Source: Bacteroidales bacterium UBA4230 (GTDB taxonomy: Bacteria; Bacteroidota; Bacteroidia; Bacteroidales; UBA932). Taken from it: a DNA stretch of 18,343 nucleotides. The notes below the pieces were generated by a model. It searched no databases. It saw only the letters and a program-made list of their open reading frames with translations, and was not told where the DNA came from. The position numbers were made by a program, and so were the translations under genes. Shown here in pieces: positions 7,908-14,186 of the stretch. How positions within the stretch are numbered: position 1 is the stretch's first letter; every line of letters starts with the position of its first letter. The stretch covers positions 1-18,343 of the forward strand of contig DGXO01000054.1 in the NCBI GenBank assembly GCA_002395605.1, in the 5' to 3' direction.

Positions 7908-8653
7908 TACAACTCTATTTTTACAAGAAAACAGGTTTTGTCGTTTACCCTGCCTTCCACGTACCACGTGCTGCCATCCTGCATGGAATAAAGCATCACA
8001 TGGTCCGAGGGCACTGTTTCCTTTATGAAATTAATATACAAATCTTTGACTGGGCTGCCGGTAACCTCCTGGGGAAGGCAGTCCATTGCCCAGACAACAT
8101 AGCGGGCGTTGTTGGTGTGCCCGTTAACATCAAGGTCAGAGTAAGAGACGGTGTGGCTGCCGGCCTCCGTCATGCCCGGAACATTCGGCACCACAATCTT
8201 TGGAGCGGGCTCAGCAATTGCGTCATCCACCTTCATTCCTGGATCCAGAAGGGTCTGGAGCTCTTCAGGGCGCACAAGGCGGCGGGTTGTTTCGTCCATC
8301 ACAACCCACGACGAGGTGGCGGTTATGCGGCTGTTGCCGTTTTGGTCTGTGAGAACGAAATCCCTGAGGTAGAAGATGCCGCCGGCACCTTTGTGCCAGG
8401 TGTAGAGGGTTACGTTGTCGCGCCACTTCAGAGGCTCGGCAAAATGGATATGCATTCTGGTGAGCACCCAGGCGGTATGGTGGATATGAAGGGTGTCGTA
8501 GCCGAAACCAAGCTCCGTAGCGGCCCAGTACGCAATTTCCTGGGCGAAATCCATGAACGCAGCCGGCTTCAGACGCGCATTTGCATCTGTGTGGTAACAA
8601 GGAATTGAGATCTCCTGACAGAACTTATACCCTTCCCTTCTTGTCATGCTCAT
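7907..8653 (-). CDS. Acyl-ACP thioesterase (FatA/FatB family)
   Basis: Releases free fatty acids from acyl carrier protein. The 248-residue protein has the double hot-dog layout of bacterial acyl-ACP thioesterases. The first half contains AWVLTRMHIHF and TSSWVVMDETTRRLVRP; the second has SDLDVNGHTNNARYV with the D-x-N-x-H active-site pattern (Asp175, Asn177, His179). KETVPSD (Glu212) aligns by eye with the region of the fourth catalytic residue in plant FatB. No signal peptide, so cytoplasmic. The start overlaps the HU-CCDC81 stop (ATGA at 8653-8650); an alternative ATG lies two codons downstream. The stop overlaps the transporter start by one base. Confidence 0.92.
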   Translation of the reverse strand: MSMTRREGYKFCQEISIPCYHTDANARLKPAAFMDFAQEIAYWAATELGFGYDTLHIHHTAWVLTRMHIHFAEPLKWRDNVTLYTWHKGAGGIFYLRDFVLTDQNGNSRITATSSWVVMDETTRRLVRPEELQTLLDPGMKVDDAIAEPAPKIVVPNVPGMTEAGSHTVSYSDLDVNGHTNNARYVVWAMDCLPQEVTGSPVKDLYINFIKETVPSDHVMLYSMQDGSTWYVEGRVNDKTCFLVKIEL

Positions 8654-9591
8654 AACTTACCGGGATACAAAATCTCCAATTCTTCCGGAGAATACAGGAA
8701 CTGATCCAGCCACTGAGGGCTTACGCGCCCGATGATAACCAGCGCCAGAACTGCAATCACAATGATTGCCAGGATAACCCATAGCGCAATCTTGAGCCAG
8801 TTTGAATTCTTCTGAGGCTCTTCATGAGATTCCTCAGCTTCGCTCGGAATGACAGGGGCGGGTTCGGGTTCCGGCTCGGGTTCTGCCACGGGTTCGGGGA
8901 TTGGCTCTTCGTGAGATTCCTCGACTTCGCTCGGAATGACAGGGGCGGGTTCAGGTTCCGGCTCGGGTTCTGGCTCTTCGTGAGATTCCTCGACTTCGCT
9001 CGGAATGACAGGAGCGGGTTCGGGGGCCGGTTCAGGCTCTGCCACTGGTTCGGGAACTGGCTCGAAGTCCTGGATGACTTCGGGGGCGATCTCTACGGGC
9101 TCAGGCTGGGCCTCGAGGATATTCGCAAGCCCGGCGACGGCGGCCTCAGTTTCTTCCGGGGTTTCCTCATGGGTTTTGAGGGAAACTGGCTGCAAGCCGA
9201 AACCGGCGGGATAGATGTCAAGGTCTTCGTCTGCCACAAAGAAAAAATTGTTTTCCTTAGTGGCCCTGAGGCGCCCTAGACCGGGGAAAATGATGGTTTT
9301 CCTGACCTTTAGGACCTCCTTCATCTCCTGAAGGAACTCTACCAGGATGCGGGTGGCATCGATTTCAGAGGCATCAGGGTTGGATTTACGGTAAATATCG
9401 GCCAGAAGGGTGTCATCCCCTTGCTTGGGAGAGAAGAAAAGCCTGCGGTAAGGCGGAAGAATAGTATAACCGCGGTCCGTGAAACTGGCAGGGACAATCT
9501 CCGTGACAAAGCTCCCCAAGCCGGGCAGCGTCACGGAGTCATGGTCCATGACCACCTCCTTGACCATCTTTGACAGCAAATCTATATCCAT
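8650..9591 (-). CDS. HU-CCDC81-type protein with Pro/Glu linker and single C-terminal membrane helix
   Basis: A 313-residue protein. Residues 1-57 and about 60-130 match the paired HU-CCDC81_bac domains of Bacteroidota (VTLPGLGSFVTE; then TRILVEFLQEM, TIIFPGLGRLRA), which are related to HU/IHF but are not typical DNA-packaging HU proteins. A Pro/Glu-rich linker (about 150-262) follows, in which VIPSEVEES (195-203), VIPSEVEES (218-226) and VIPSEAEES (247-255) are translated copies of a dispersed DNA repeat. Residues 267-288 form one strong membrane helix, followed by only about 25 residues. Relatives I know of usually end in a periplasmic SPOR domain, which is absent here. With a cytoplasmic N-terminus it would be a membrane-anchored HU-like protein. 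First gene of the ~9 kb leftward cluster. Confidence 0.83.
   Translation of the reverse strand: MDIDLLSKMVKEVVMDHDSVTLPGLGSFVTEIVPASFTDRGYTILPPYRRLFFSPKQGDDTLLADIYRKSNPDASEIDATRILVEFLQEMKEVLKVRKTIIFPGLGRLRATKENNFFFVADEDLDIYPAGFGLQPVSLKTHEETPEETEAAVAGLANILEAQPEPVEIAPEVIQDFEPVPEPVAEPEPAPEPAPVIPSEVEESHEEPEPEPEPEPAPVIPSEVEESHEEPIPEPVAEPEPEPEPAPVIPSEAEESHEEPQKNSNWLKIALWVILAIIVIAVLALVIIGRVSPQWLDQFLYSPEELEILYPGKL
8826..9009 (-). repeat. Three in-frame copies of the GTCAT...ATCTC repeat inside a coding sequence
   Basis: The 28-nt copies lie at 8826-8853, 8913-8940 and 8982-9009, all in the same orientation and the same reading frame (spacings of 87 and 69 nt). On the coding strand each starts GTCATTCCGAGCGAAG and ends GAATCTC. 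The copies at 8913 and 8982 are identical; the one at 8826 has one base change (V to A in the protein). Intergenic relatives at 610-680 and 15477-15527 show that this is a mobile or dispersed repeat, not an ordinary protein repeat. Confidence 0.9.
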
Positions 9592-9617
9592 AAGAATACC
9601 TTACCTTTTATAGAGCA

Positions 9618-9625
9618 CAAAGATA
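9618..9625 (-). promoter_or_regulatory. Probable -7 box for the 9-kb leftward gene cluster
   Basis: The minus strand reads TATCTTTG (9625-9618), matching TAnnTTTG. Transcription would start near 9611, about 20 nt before the ATG at 9591. No good TTTG is present at the right distance upstream, so the match is to one element only. It lies back to back with the tRNA-Asn promoter in an AT-rich stretch. Confidence 0.45.
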
Positions 9626-9681
9626 CAAAAAAACTATATAAGAAGGAAATAAACATTTTTTAAAAAATTTTTCGTTTTTGC

Positions 9682-9712
9682 TTTGCAGAATTCAAAAAAG
9701 ATTGTACCTTTG
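9682..9712 (+). promoter_or_regulatory. Consensus Bacteroidota promoter for tRNA-Asn
   Basis: TTTG (9682-9685), a 19-nt spacer and TACCTTTG (9705-9712) match the Bacteroides consensus exactly. Transcription would begin about 20 nt before the tRNA. The same -7 box and the same spacing occur in front of tRNA-Glu on the other strand. Confidence 0.8.
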
Positions 9713-9741
9713 CAATCCCGTTACGGAACGGGAACAAATAT

Positions 9742-9815
9742 TCCTCCTTAGCTCAGTTGGTTAGAGCATCTGACTGTTAATCAGAGGGTCGTTGGTTCAA
9801 GTCCAACAGGGGGAG
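9742..9815 (+). tRNA. tRNA-Asn (GTT)
   Basis: A 74-nt cloverleaf. The acceptor stem TCCTCCT pairs with AGGGGGA (9808-9814, one T-G pair), with discriminator G at 9815, as is usual for tRNA-Asn. The anticodon stem TCTGA/TCAGA encloses CTGTTAA with anticodon GTT at 9776-9778. The T arm is GTTGG TTCAAGT CCAAC. CCA is not encoded. Confidence 0.96.
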
Positions 9816-9821
9816 CTCCTC

Positions 9822-9851
9822 AAAGCACCGGCAACAATGTCGGTGCTTTTT
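9822..9851 (+). terminator. Intrinsic terminator after tRNA-Asn
   Basis: AAAGCACCG (9822-9830) and CGGTGCTTT (9841-9849) form a 9-bp stem with a 10-nt loop, ending in a run of T to 9851. It begins 7 nt beyond the tRNA. Confidence 0.85.
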
Positions 9852-9863
9852 CGTACACGCCTG

Positions 9864-10115
9864 TTTCACCACCCCAGGTGCAAATACACCCCCTTTTTGC
9901 ACCCGGAACCGCCATTTCACAGCCCTCAGGTGCAAATACACCCCCTTTTTGCACCTGGAACCACCATTTCACCATCCTCAGGTGCAAATACACCCCCTTT
10001 TTGCACCTGGAACCATCATTTCACCGTGCTCAGGTGCAAATACACCCCCTTTTTGCACCCGGAACCATCATTTCACCGCCCTCAGGTGCAAATACACCCC
10101 CTTTTTGCACCTGGG
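9864..10115. repeat. Five tandem 52-nt hairpin repeats
   Basis: The word AGGTGCAAATACACCCCC starts at 9876, 9928, 9980, 10032 and 10084, an exact 52-nt period. Each unit holds AGGTGCAAA, an 11-nt centre rich in C and T, and TTTGCACC(T/C)GG, so units 2, 3 and 5 can form a 10-bp hairpin (CAGGTGCAAA / TTTGCACCTG). The remaining 16 nt per unit are also alike (xxCATTTCACxxxCCT), so they are not spacers. The period is not a multiple of three, so the stretch is not coding. It fills the space between convergent tRNA-Asn and tRNA-Pro. No function is recognised. Confidence 0.93.
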
Positions 10116-10231
10116 AGTTGATAATCGGAGCGAAGCGACTAAGCCCTCCCCCGCTGGAATGGTTTGGAATGAGCCGACATTGCAAACGGAGGCCGAAGGC
10201 CGACAAGGGGTGTTTGAGGGGGGACAGACAC
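10116..10231. other. Intergenic stretch without recognised features
   Basis: Together with the array and the flanking terminators this completes the 447-nt gap between tRNA-Asn and tRNA-Pro. It holds a C-rich CCCTCCCCC box, a GGAATGGTTTGGAATG direct repeat and a G-rich stretch near 10217-10223. No coding sequence, promoter or RNA gene was seen. Confidence 0.5.
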
Positions 10232-10263
10232 AAAAGCAGGAAGCCGACTGGCTTCCTGCTTTT
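10232..10263 (-). terminator. Strong intrinsic terminator after tRNA-Pro
   Basis: AAAAGCAGGAAGCC (10232-10245) and its exact complement (10250-10263) form a perfect 14-bp stem with a 4-nt loop. On the minus strand the stem ends in TTTT. It begins at the last base of the encoded CCA of tRNA-Pro. Confidence 0.85.
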
Positions 10264-10338
10264 GGTCGGGATGACTCGACTCGAACGAGCGACCCCTACG
10301 TCCCGAACGTAGTGCGCTACCAACTGCGCTACATCCCG
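10263..10338 (-). tRNA. tRNA-Pro (CGG), CCA encoded
   Basis: The acceptor stem CGGGATG (from 10338) pairs with CATCCCG (10273-10267); C1-G72 is typical of tRNA-Pro. The anticodon stem CTACG/CGTAG encloses TTCGGGA with anticodon CGG (plus-strand positions 10303-10305). The discriminator A (10266) is followed by an encoded CCA (10265-10263). No promoter of its own is visible; it lies 21 nt beyond the rpsT stop. Confidence 0.95.
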
Positions 10339-10345
10339 TTTCTTG

Positions 10346-10374
10346 AAAAAAACAAGCTCTTAAGCGAGCTTGTT
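10346..10374 (-). terminator. Hairpin terminator overlapping the rpsT stop codon
   Basis: On the minus strand AACAAGCTC (10374-10366) and GAGCTTGTT (10359-10351) form a 9-bp stem around a 6-nt loop, followed by a T run down to 10346. The loop contains most of the last sense codon and the TAA stop, so the last three codons of rpsT form the 5' arm. It would end rpsT transcripts or let a fraction through to tRNA-Pro. Confidence 0.7.
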
Positions 10375-10614
10375 AATGTATACCTGAAGACCACTTTTAA
10401 GGTTTGCAGCCTTGTTCTTGTGGATAACTCCGATCTTTGCGAGTTTGTCGATCATTGCGTAAACCTTGGGAGCGTTTTCCTGGGCTGCGGCCTTGTCTGT
10501 GATGTTACGGAGATCGCGGATTGCGTTCCTGGTTGTTTTTGCATAATACTTGTTATGCAGGCGGTGACGCTCACTCTGGCGGGCGGCACGCGCGGCTGAT
10601 TTTGTGTTTGCCAT
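10360..10614 (-). CDS. rpsT: 30S ribosomal protein S20
   Basis: An 84-residue, Lys/Arg/Ala-rich helical protein of the 30S subunit that binds 16S rRNA. It begins MANTKSAARAARQSERHRL and ends NLKSGLQVYINKLA, typical of S20 in sequence and length. The ATG at 10614 lies only 19 nt beyond the encoded CCA of tRNA-Glu in an A-rich leader with no clear Shine-Dalgarno, as is common in Bacteroidota. It is therefore most likely co-transcribed with tRNA-Glu and released by tRNA 3' processing. The C-terminal codons form part of a terminator hairpin. Confidence 0.97.
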   Translation of the reverse strand: MANTKSAARAARQSERHRLHNKYYAKTTRNAIRDLRNITDKAAAQENAPKVYAMIDKLAKIGVIHKNKAANLKSGLQVYINKLA

Positions 10615-10633
10615 TATTTTACTTTTTTATATT

Positions 10634-10708
10634 TGGTAGTGGGTAGGAGAATCGAACTCCTATTGCGGGAATGAAAATCCCGAGTACTAACCGTTATACG
10701 AACCCACC
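10634..10708 (-). tRNA. tRNA-Glu (TTC), CCA encoded
   Basis: The acceptor strands GGTGGGT (from 10708) and ACCCACT (10644-10638) pair with a terminal G-T. The anticodon stem CGGGA/TCCCG encloses TTTTCAT with anticodon TTC (plus-strand 10673-10675). The T arm is AGGAG TTCGATT CTCCT. The discriminator A is followed by an encoded CCA (10636-10634). First gene of a leftward unit with rpsT. Confidence 0.95.
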
Positions 10709-10721
10709 AAACTTGGGATTG

Positions 10722-10752
10722 CAAAGGTAGCAATTATTTTTTACCTACCAAA
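10722..10752 (-). promoter_or_regulatory. Consensus Bacteroidota promoter for tRNA-Glu/rpsT
   Basis: On the minus strand TTTG (10752-10749), a 19-nt spacer and TACCTTTG (10729-10722) match the Bacteroides consensus exactly. The layout is identical to the tRNA-Asn promoter at 9682-9712. The upstream element lies one base beyond the stop codon of the DUF4837 gene. Confidence 0.8.
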
Positions 10753-10753
10753 A

Positions 10754-11749
10754 TTATTTTTCATCTTTTTTCCACTCAAATGAATAGAGCAAAGATTCCA
10801 CCTGACGGAGGTACTGACGTTTGTCGTAGCGGGGGGCATAGACAAAGGCCTCCAGAACTATTATATCCTTGCCGTCCGGGCTGTAGAAAGAGTGGGACAC
10901 AAAGGGACCGCCCATGAAATCTCCGTGCACTTCCCAGAAGCCGCGGGTTTCCATAAAGGCCCTTCCCTTGTAACTCATGGACCGGCATGTGGGCTCCTGG
11001 GCCGTGGAGGTGGTCATATAGGAGCCGTCAAACATACCGGGAACGTTGTCCTTCATTATCTGGTTGCGCTTGGAGATTATGTTCTGGAGCTGGAACACGT
11101 CCTCTCCTTCGGCCGGATACCTATAAATGAGGACAGTCTGGTTTGTGTACTGCTTTTCGTCGGCTATCCACACAAAATTGTCCGTGACCTTGCGGCAGCG
11201 GTAGCCGGAAGGGAAATGCAGGATTCCGCCGGTGACCGACGCCACGGGATCCTGAAGCGCCCTTTCCTCGTAGAGTTTGGCATTAGCCACCACGCGGTCG
11301 CGTTCGGCCTGCTCAAAGAACTCCGATATAAGCATGCAGTCGTGTTCAAACATCTCCAGGGCCCCGTCTTCGTCGTAGGCGTTTATCTGCACCACGGCCT
11401 GGGGCTGCGCCCACACGTTGCTCTTGTACACCACGCCGGTTGTCTGGTTCTGGGGGTTGATGTTCACAAGAAGGAGGTTCCTGTGCATCTTGAACATGTT
11501 GGTGAAGCTTCCCGGAGGTACGTTGGAGAGCGCGAAAAGGGGCTCGCGCTGGGCAAGATAAGGGGTATCGGCGGCAAGGACGTCACGGATGGCCACTCCA
11601 AGGTTGCCCTCCCACTGCTCACGCTCAATGGCCACAAGGACTTCCCCTGCCTTCCCGCTAACGTTTGGAAGGAGATTTCCCTTTTTGTCGTTTTTGCACC
11701 CCGCAATGGAGAGAACGGCAAGTAAAAATGCCAGAACACGGTATTTCAT
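10754..11749 (-). CDS. DUF4837-family lipoprotein
   Basis: A 331-residue protein with a lipoprotein signal: the hydrophobic stretch ends in LSIAGC, with lipidation expected at Cys18. The body, with GKAGEVLVAIEREQWEGNLG near the start of the mature part, then NMFKMHRNLLLVNI and the C-terminal GRAFMETRGFWEVHGDFMGGPF, matches DUF4837 of Bacteroidota as I remember it. Function is unknown; the protein should be anchored in the periplasm or outer membrane. It lies 6 nt after rseP, at the end of the M23-dxr-rseP cluster, so an envelope role is plausible but not shown. No terminator is visible after it: the next unit's promoter begins almost at its stop codon. Confidence 0.86.
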   Translation of the reverse strand: MKYRVLAFLLAVLSIAGCKNDKKGNLLPNVSGKAGEVLVAIEREQWEGNLGVAIRDVLAADTPYLAQREPLFALSNVPPGSFTNMFKMHRNLLLVNINPQNQTTGVVYKSNVWAQPQAVVQINAYDEDGALEMFEHDCMLISEFFEQAERDRVVANAKLYEERALQDPVASVTGGILHFPSGYRCRKVTDNFVWIADEKQYTNQTVLIYRYPAEGEDVFQLQNIISKRNQIMKDNVPGMFDGSYMTTSTAQEPTCRSMSYKGRAFMETRGFWEVHGDFMGGPFVSHSFYSPDGKDIIVLEAFVYAPRYDKRQYLRQVESLLYSFEWKKDEK

Positions 11750-11755
11750 AACTCT

Positions 11756-13048
11756 TTATCTTAGTAATCTCATAATATCGTTGCCGAATGCCACAAACAT
11801 AAGAAGCAGCAGCAGTACCATTCCCACCATCTGGGCCGCCATGAGGAATTTGTCGGAGGGTTTCCGGCGGGTGAAAATCTCATAGAGGCAGAAGACAATG
11901 TGGCCGCCGTCAAGGGCCGGAATGGGAAGAAGGTTCATTACGCCCAGCATTATGCTAAGGAGCGCAAGGATGTAGAGGAACTGATGCCAGTTCCAGGAGG
12001 AAGGGAAAACCTGGCCGATGGCCACGAAACTTCCCACGGACTTGTACGCCCCGGTGGACGGGGTGGCCACAAGCCTTAGGTCACGGAGATACCCCGCTAC
12101 GGACTCCCAGGCCCAGCTGCATCCGGCGGGGATGGCCTGGGCAAGGGTGTAATCCCGGTGCTTGAGATAGGTGTTCACGAAAAACACGCCCAGCATACCC
12201 GAAGAGTCCACCTGGACACCTACGCTAAGGGAATCCCCTCCCCTTATGACGGTAAGCGGAAGGCTTTCCCCGGGATGGGCTCTCAGGACCTTCTGGGCAT
12301 CCTGCAAGTAAGGAGTATCCTCTCCAAGCACCCCCACGATGCGGTCTCCCTTGAGGAGGGCCGAATTGGGCGACGACGCCATTACGCTGTCTACGTAAAA
12401 CGGCATGGCGATGTCGAACATCCCGGGGGTGTTAAGGACATCCCCTATGAGGGCCTGGTCTATGTAGATGTCAAGGGTGTCTGTTCCGCGAAGCACCGTT
12501 GCTTTGGCGGCCCGGCGGCGCGCAAGGTCGCTTTGGAGGTCCATGAAATCCTCCGGGGCATAGTCGTCGAAGTAAAGGATGCGGTCTCCGGTGCGGAATC
12601 CCATGTCGTAGCCAAGTTCATTGACATACACCGGATTGGTGTTGGGGATGTAATTCTTGCCCCAGATGGCAAGGATGGCCACAAACAGGCCCACCGCAAG
12701 GATAAAGTTGTTGAGCACTCCCCCGCTCATGACAAGGAGCCGCTGCCACGCAGGCTTAGAGCGGAACTCCCACGGCTGTGGTTCCGTTTTGAGATGCTCA
12801 GTGTCCATGGACTCGTCTATCATGCCTGCTATTTTGCAGTAGCCGCCGAGAGGCAGCCAGCCCATGCCATATTCGGTTTCCCCTATCTTGAAAGAGAAGA
12901 GCTTGAAGCCCCCTGCATCAAAGAACAGGAAAAACTTGTCTACCCTGATTCCAAAAACCCTGGCCCAGAAAAAGTGTCCGAACTCATGGAAAATGATGAG
13001 CACGGAAAGGGCAAGTATTACTTGAAGTATCTTAACTAGTACAATCAT
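11756..13048 (-). CDS. rseP: RIP site-2 metalloprotease RseP
   Basis: An inner-membrane zinc protease that cuts membrane-spanning substrates such as anti-sigma factors. It has 430 residues. The zinc motif HEFGH is at 21-25 in the first membrane helix, and the third ligand lies in NLLPIPALDGG (Asp near 380) in a C-terminal helix. A PDZ-like region with SPNSALLKGDRIVGV lies between, and hydrophobic segments occur near 100-120, 345-375 and 405-425. The substrate in this organism cannot be told from the window. It abuts dxr with no intervening base (ATG at 13048, dxr stop at 13049), and dxr-rseP is a common gene pair in bacteria. Confidence 0.95.
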   Translation of the reverse strand: MIVLVKILQVILALSVLIIFHEFGHFFWARVFGIRVDKFFLFFDAGGFKLFSFKIGETEYGMGWLPLGGYCKIAGMIDESMDTEHLKTEPQPWEFRSKPAWQRLLVMSGGVLNNFILAVGLFVAILAIWGKNYIPNTNPVYVNELGYDMGFRTGDRILYFDDYAPEDFMDLQSDLARRRAAKATVLRGTDTLDIYIDQALIGDVLNTPGMFDIAMPFYVDSVMASSPNSALLKGDRIVGVLGEDTPYLQDAQKVLRAHPGESLPLTVIRGGDSLSVGVQVDSSGMLGVFFVNTYLKHRDYTLAQAIPAGCSWAWESVAGYLRDLRLVATPSTGAYKSVGSFVAIGQVFPSSWNWHQFLYILALLSIMLGVMNLLPIPALDGGHIVFCLYEIFTRRKPSDKFLMAAQMVGMVLLLLLMFVAFGNDIMRLLR

Positions 13049-14185
13049 TTAAACGCGGGCCATCCCGTATGCCAGTTCGTTGGTCCGGAAGATGTCCTCC
13101 AGGGTGGGCTCAGCTACAAAATTCACGCCATCCATTACACGCGAAACGGTGTCGGGGATGTCGTAGAAGCGAATCTTGTCCTGAAGGTATGCCGCCACGG
13201 CCGCCTCATTTGCGGCATTCATGGCGCAGGGGATGTTTCCGCCACGCTTCATGGCATCAAAGGCAAGGCCCAGGCAAGGGAACTTCTCAAGGTCCGGGGC
13301 CTCAAAAGTGAGCGCACGCATTTCACTGAAACTAAGGCGCTTGCCCTCAAGCGGCAGACGCTCAGGGTATGCCATTGCAAGCTGGATGGGAAGCCTCATG
13401 TCCGGGCAGCCGAGCTGGGCGATTACGGCGCCATCTGCGAACTCCACCATGGAGTGAATCACGGATTCCGGGTGCACCACCACGTTAATCTCAGAGGCAT
13501 CGGCCCCAAAGAGCCACGCCGCCTCTATAACCTCAAAGCCCTTGTTCATCATGGTGGCCGAATCTATGGTGATCTTGGCGCCCATGTCCCAGTTGGGATG
13601 CTTCAGGGCCTCGTTTTTGGTGGCGGAGGCAATGCGGGATTTCTCCCATGTGCGGAAAGGCCCGCCGGAAGCGGTGAGGTGAATCCTGGAAAACTTGTTT
13701 CCCTGAGCCCCCAGAAGGCACTGGAAAATGGCCGAATGCTCCGAGTCTACGGGGTAGATGTGGGCCTTGTACTTTGCAGCCGCGCCCATCACTATGGACC
13801 CCGCCGCCACAAGGGTTTCCTTGTTTGCAAGGGCTATGGTCTTGGAGGCCTCAATTGCCGCCAAAGTGGGCCGAAGGCCGCTGAAACCAACCATGGCCGC
13901 CACCACAACGTCCACCGAAGGGTCCTGGACAAGTTCGCAGGCGGCATCTATGCCAAGCCGGACATCGGCCTCAGGAAGGGCGTCACGCACCTGGGAAAAT
14001 TTTGCGGGATTGCAGATAACCACATGCGGCACCCTGAAGGCGCGGGCCTGCTCAATGAGAAGGTCGGCGTTGTTGTTGGCCGATATCATGAAAACGGAGA
14101 ACCTGTCCGGATGCTGACGCACCACATCAAGGGTCTGCGTGCCGATAGACCCCGTGGAGCCCAGTATTGCGATTGACTTTGCCAT
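13049..14185 (-). CDS. dxr: 1-deoxy-D-xylulose-5-phosphate reductoisomerase
   Basis: Makes 2-C-methyl-D-erythritol 4-phosphate with NADPH, the committed step of the MEP isoprenoid pathway in the cytoplasm. The NADPH-binding GSTGSIG is at residues 9-15. Metal and substrate motifs are visible: YPVDSEHSAIFQCL, HLTASGGPFR, HPESVIHSMVEF and LGCPDMRLPIQ. I chose the ATG at 14185 (MAKSIAILG), giving 378 residues, the usual family length and a 1-nt gap from the upstream stop. An in-frame ATG at 14242 would add 19 atypical residues inside the preceding gene. Isoprenoid precursors feed undecaprenyl phosphate, which fits the envelope theme of its neighbours. Confidence 0.97.
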   Translation of the reverse strand: MAKSIAILGSTGSIGTQTLDVVRQHPDRFSVFMISANNNADLLIEQARAFRVPHVVICNPAKFSQVRDALPEADVRLGIDAACELVQDPSVDVVVAAMVGFSGLRPTLAAIEASKTIALANKETLVAAGSIVMGAAAKYKAHIYPVDSEHSAIFQCLLGAQGNKFSRIHLTASGGPFRTWEKSRIASATKNEALKHPNWDMGAKITIDSATMMNKGFEVIEAAWLFGADASEINVVVHPESVIHSMVEFADGAVIAQLGCPDMRLPIQLAMAYPERLPLEGKRLSFSEMRALTFEAPDLEKFPCLGLAFDAMKRGGNIPCAMNAANEAAVAAYLQDKIRFYDIPDTVSRVMDGVNFVAEPTLEDIFRTNELAYGMARV

Positions 14186-14186
14186 G

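Noticed and set aside
7908..7967. Upstream start for the AAE-family transporter
   Set aside because: It adds 20 polar residues inside the thioesterase gene, while the ATG at 7907 overlaps the thioesterase stop by one base and leads straight into the first membrane helix.
9864..10115. CRISPR array
   Set aside because: The 16-nt parts between the conserved blocks are nearly identical in every unit and too short for spacers, and no cas genes are present.
9792..10599. Overlapping open frames across the 52-nt repeat array and the RNA genes
   Set aside because: They come from the repeat and run through tRNA and rpsT sequence on the other strand. The 52-nt period shifts frame at each unit, and the peptides are low-complexity His/Pro/Phe words.
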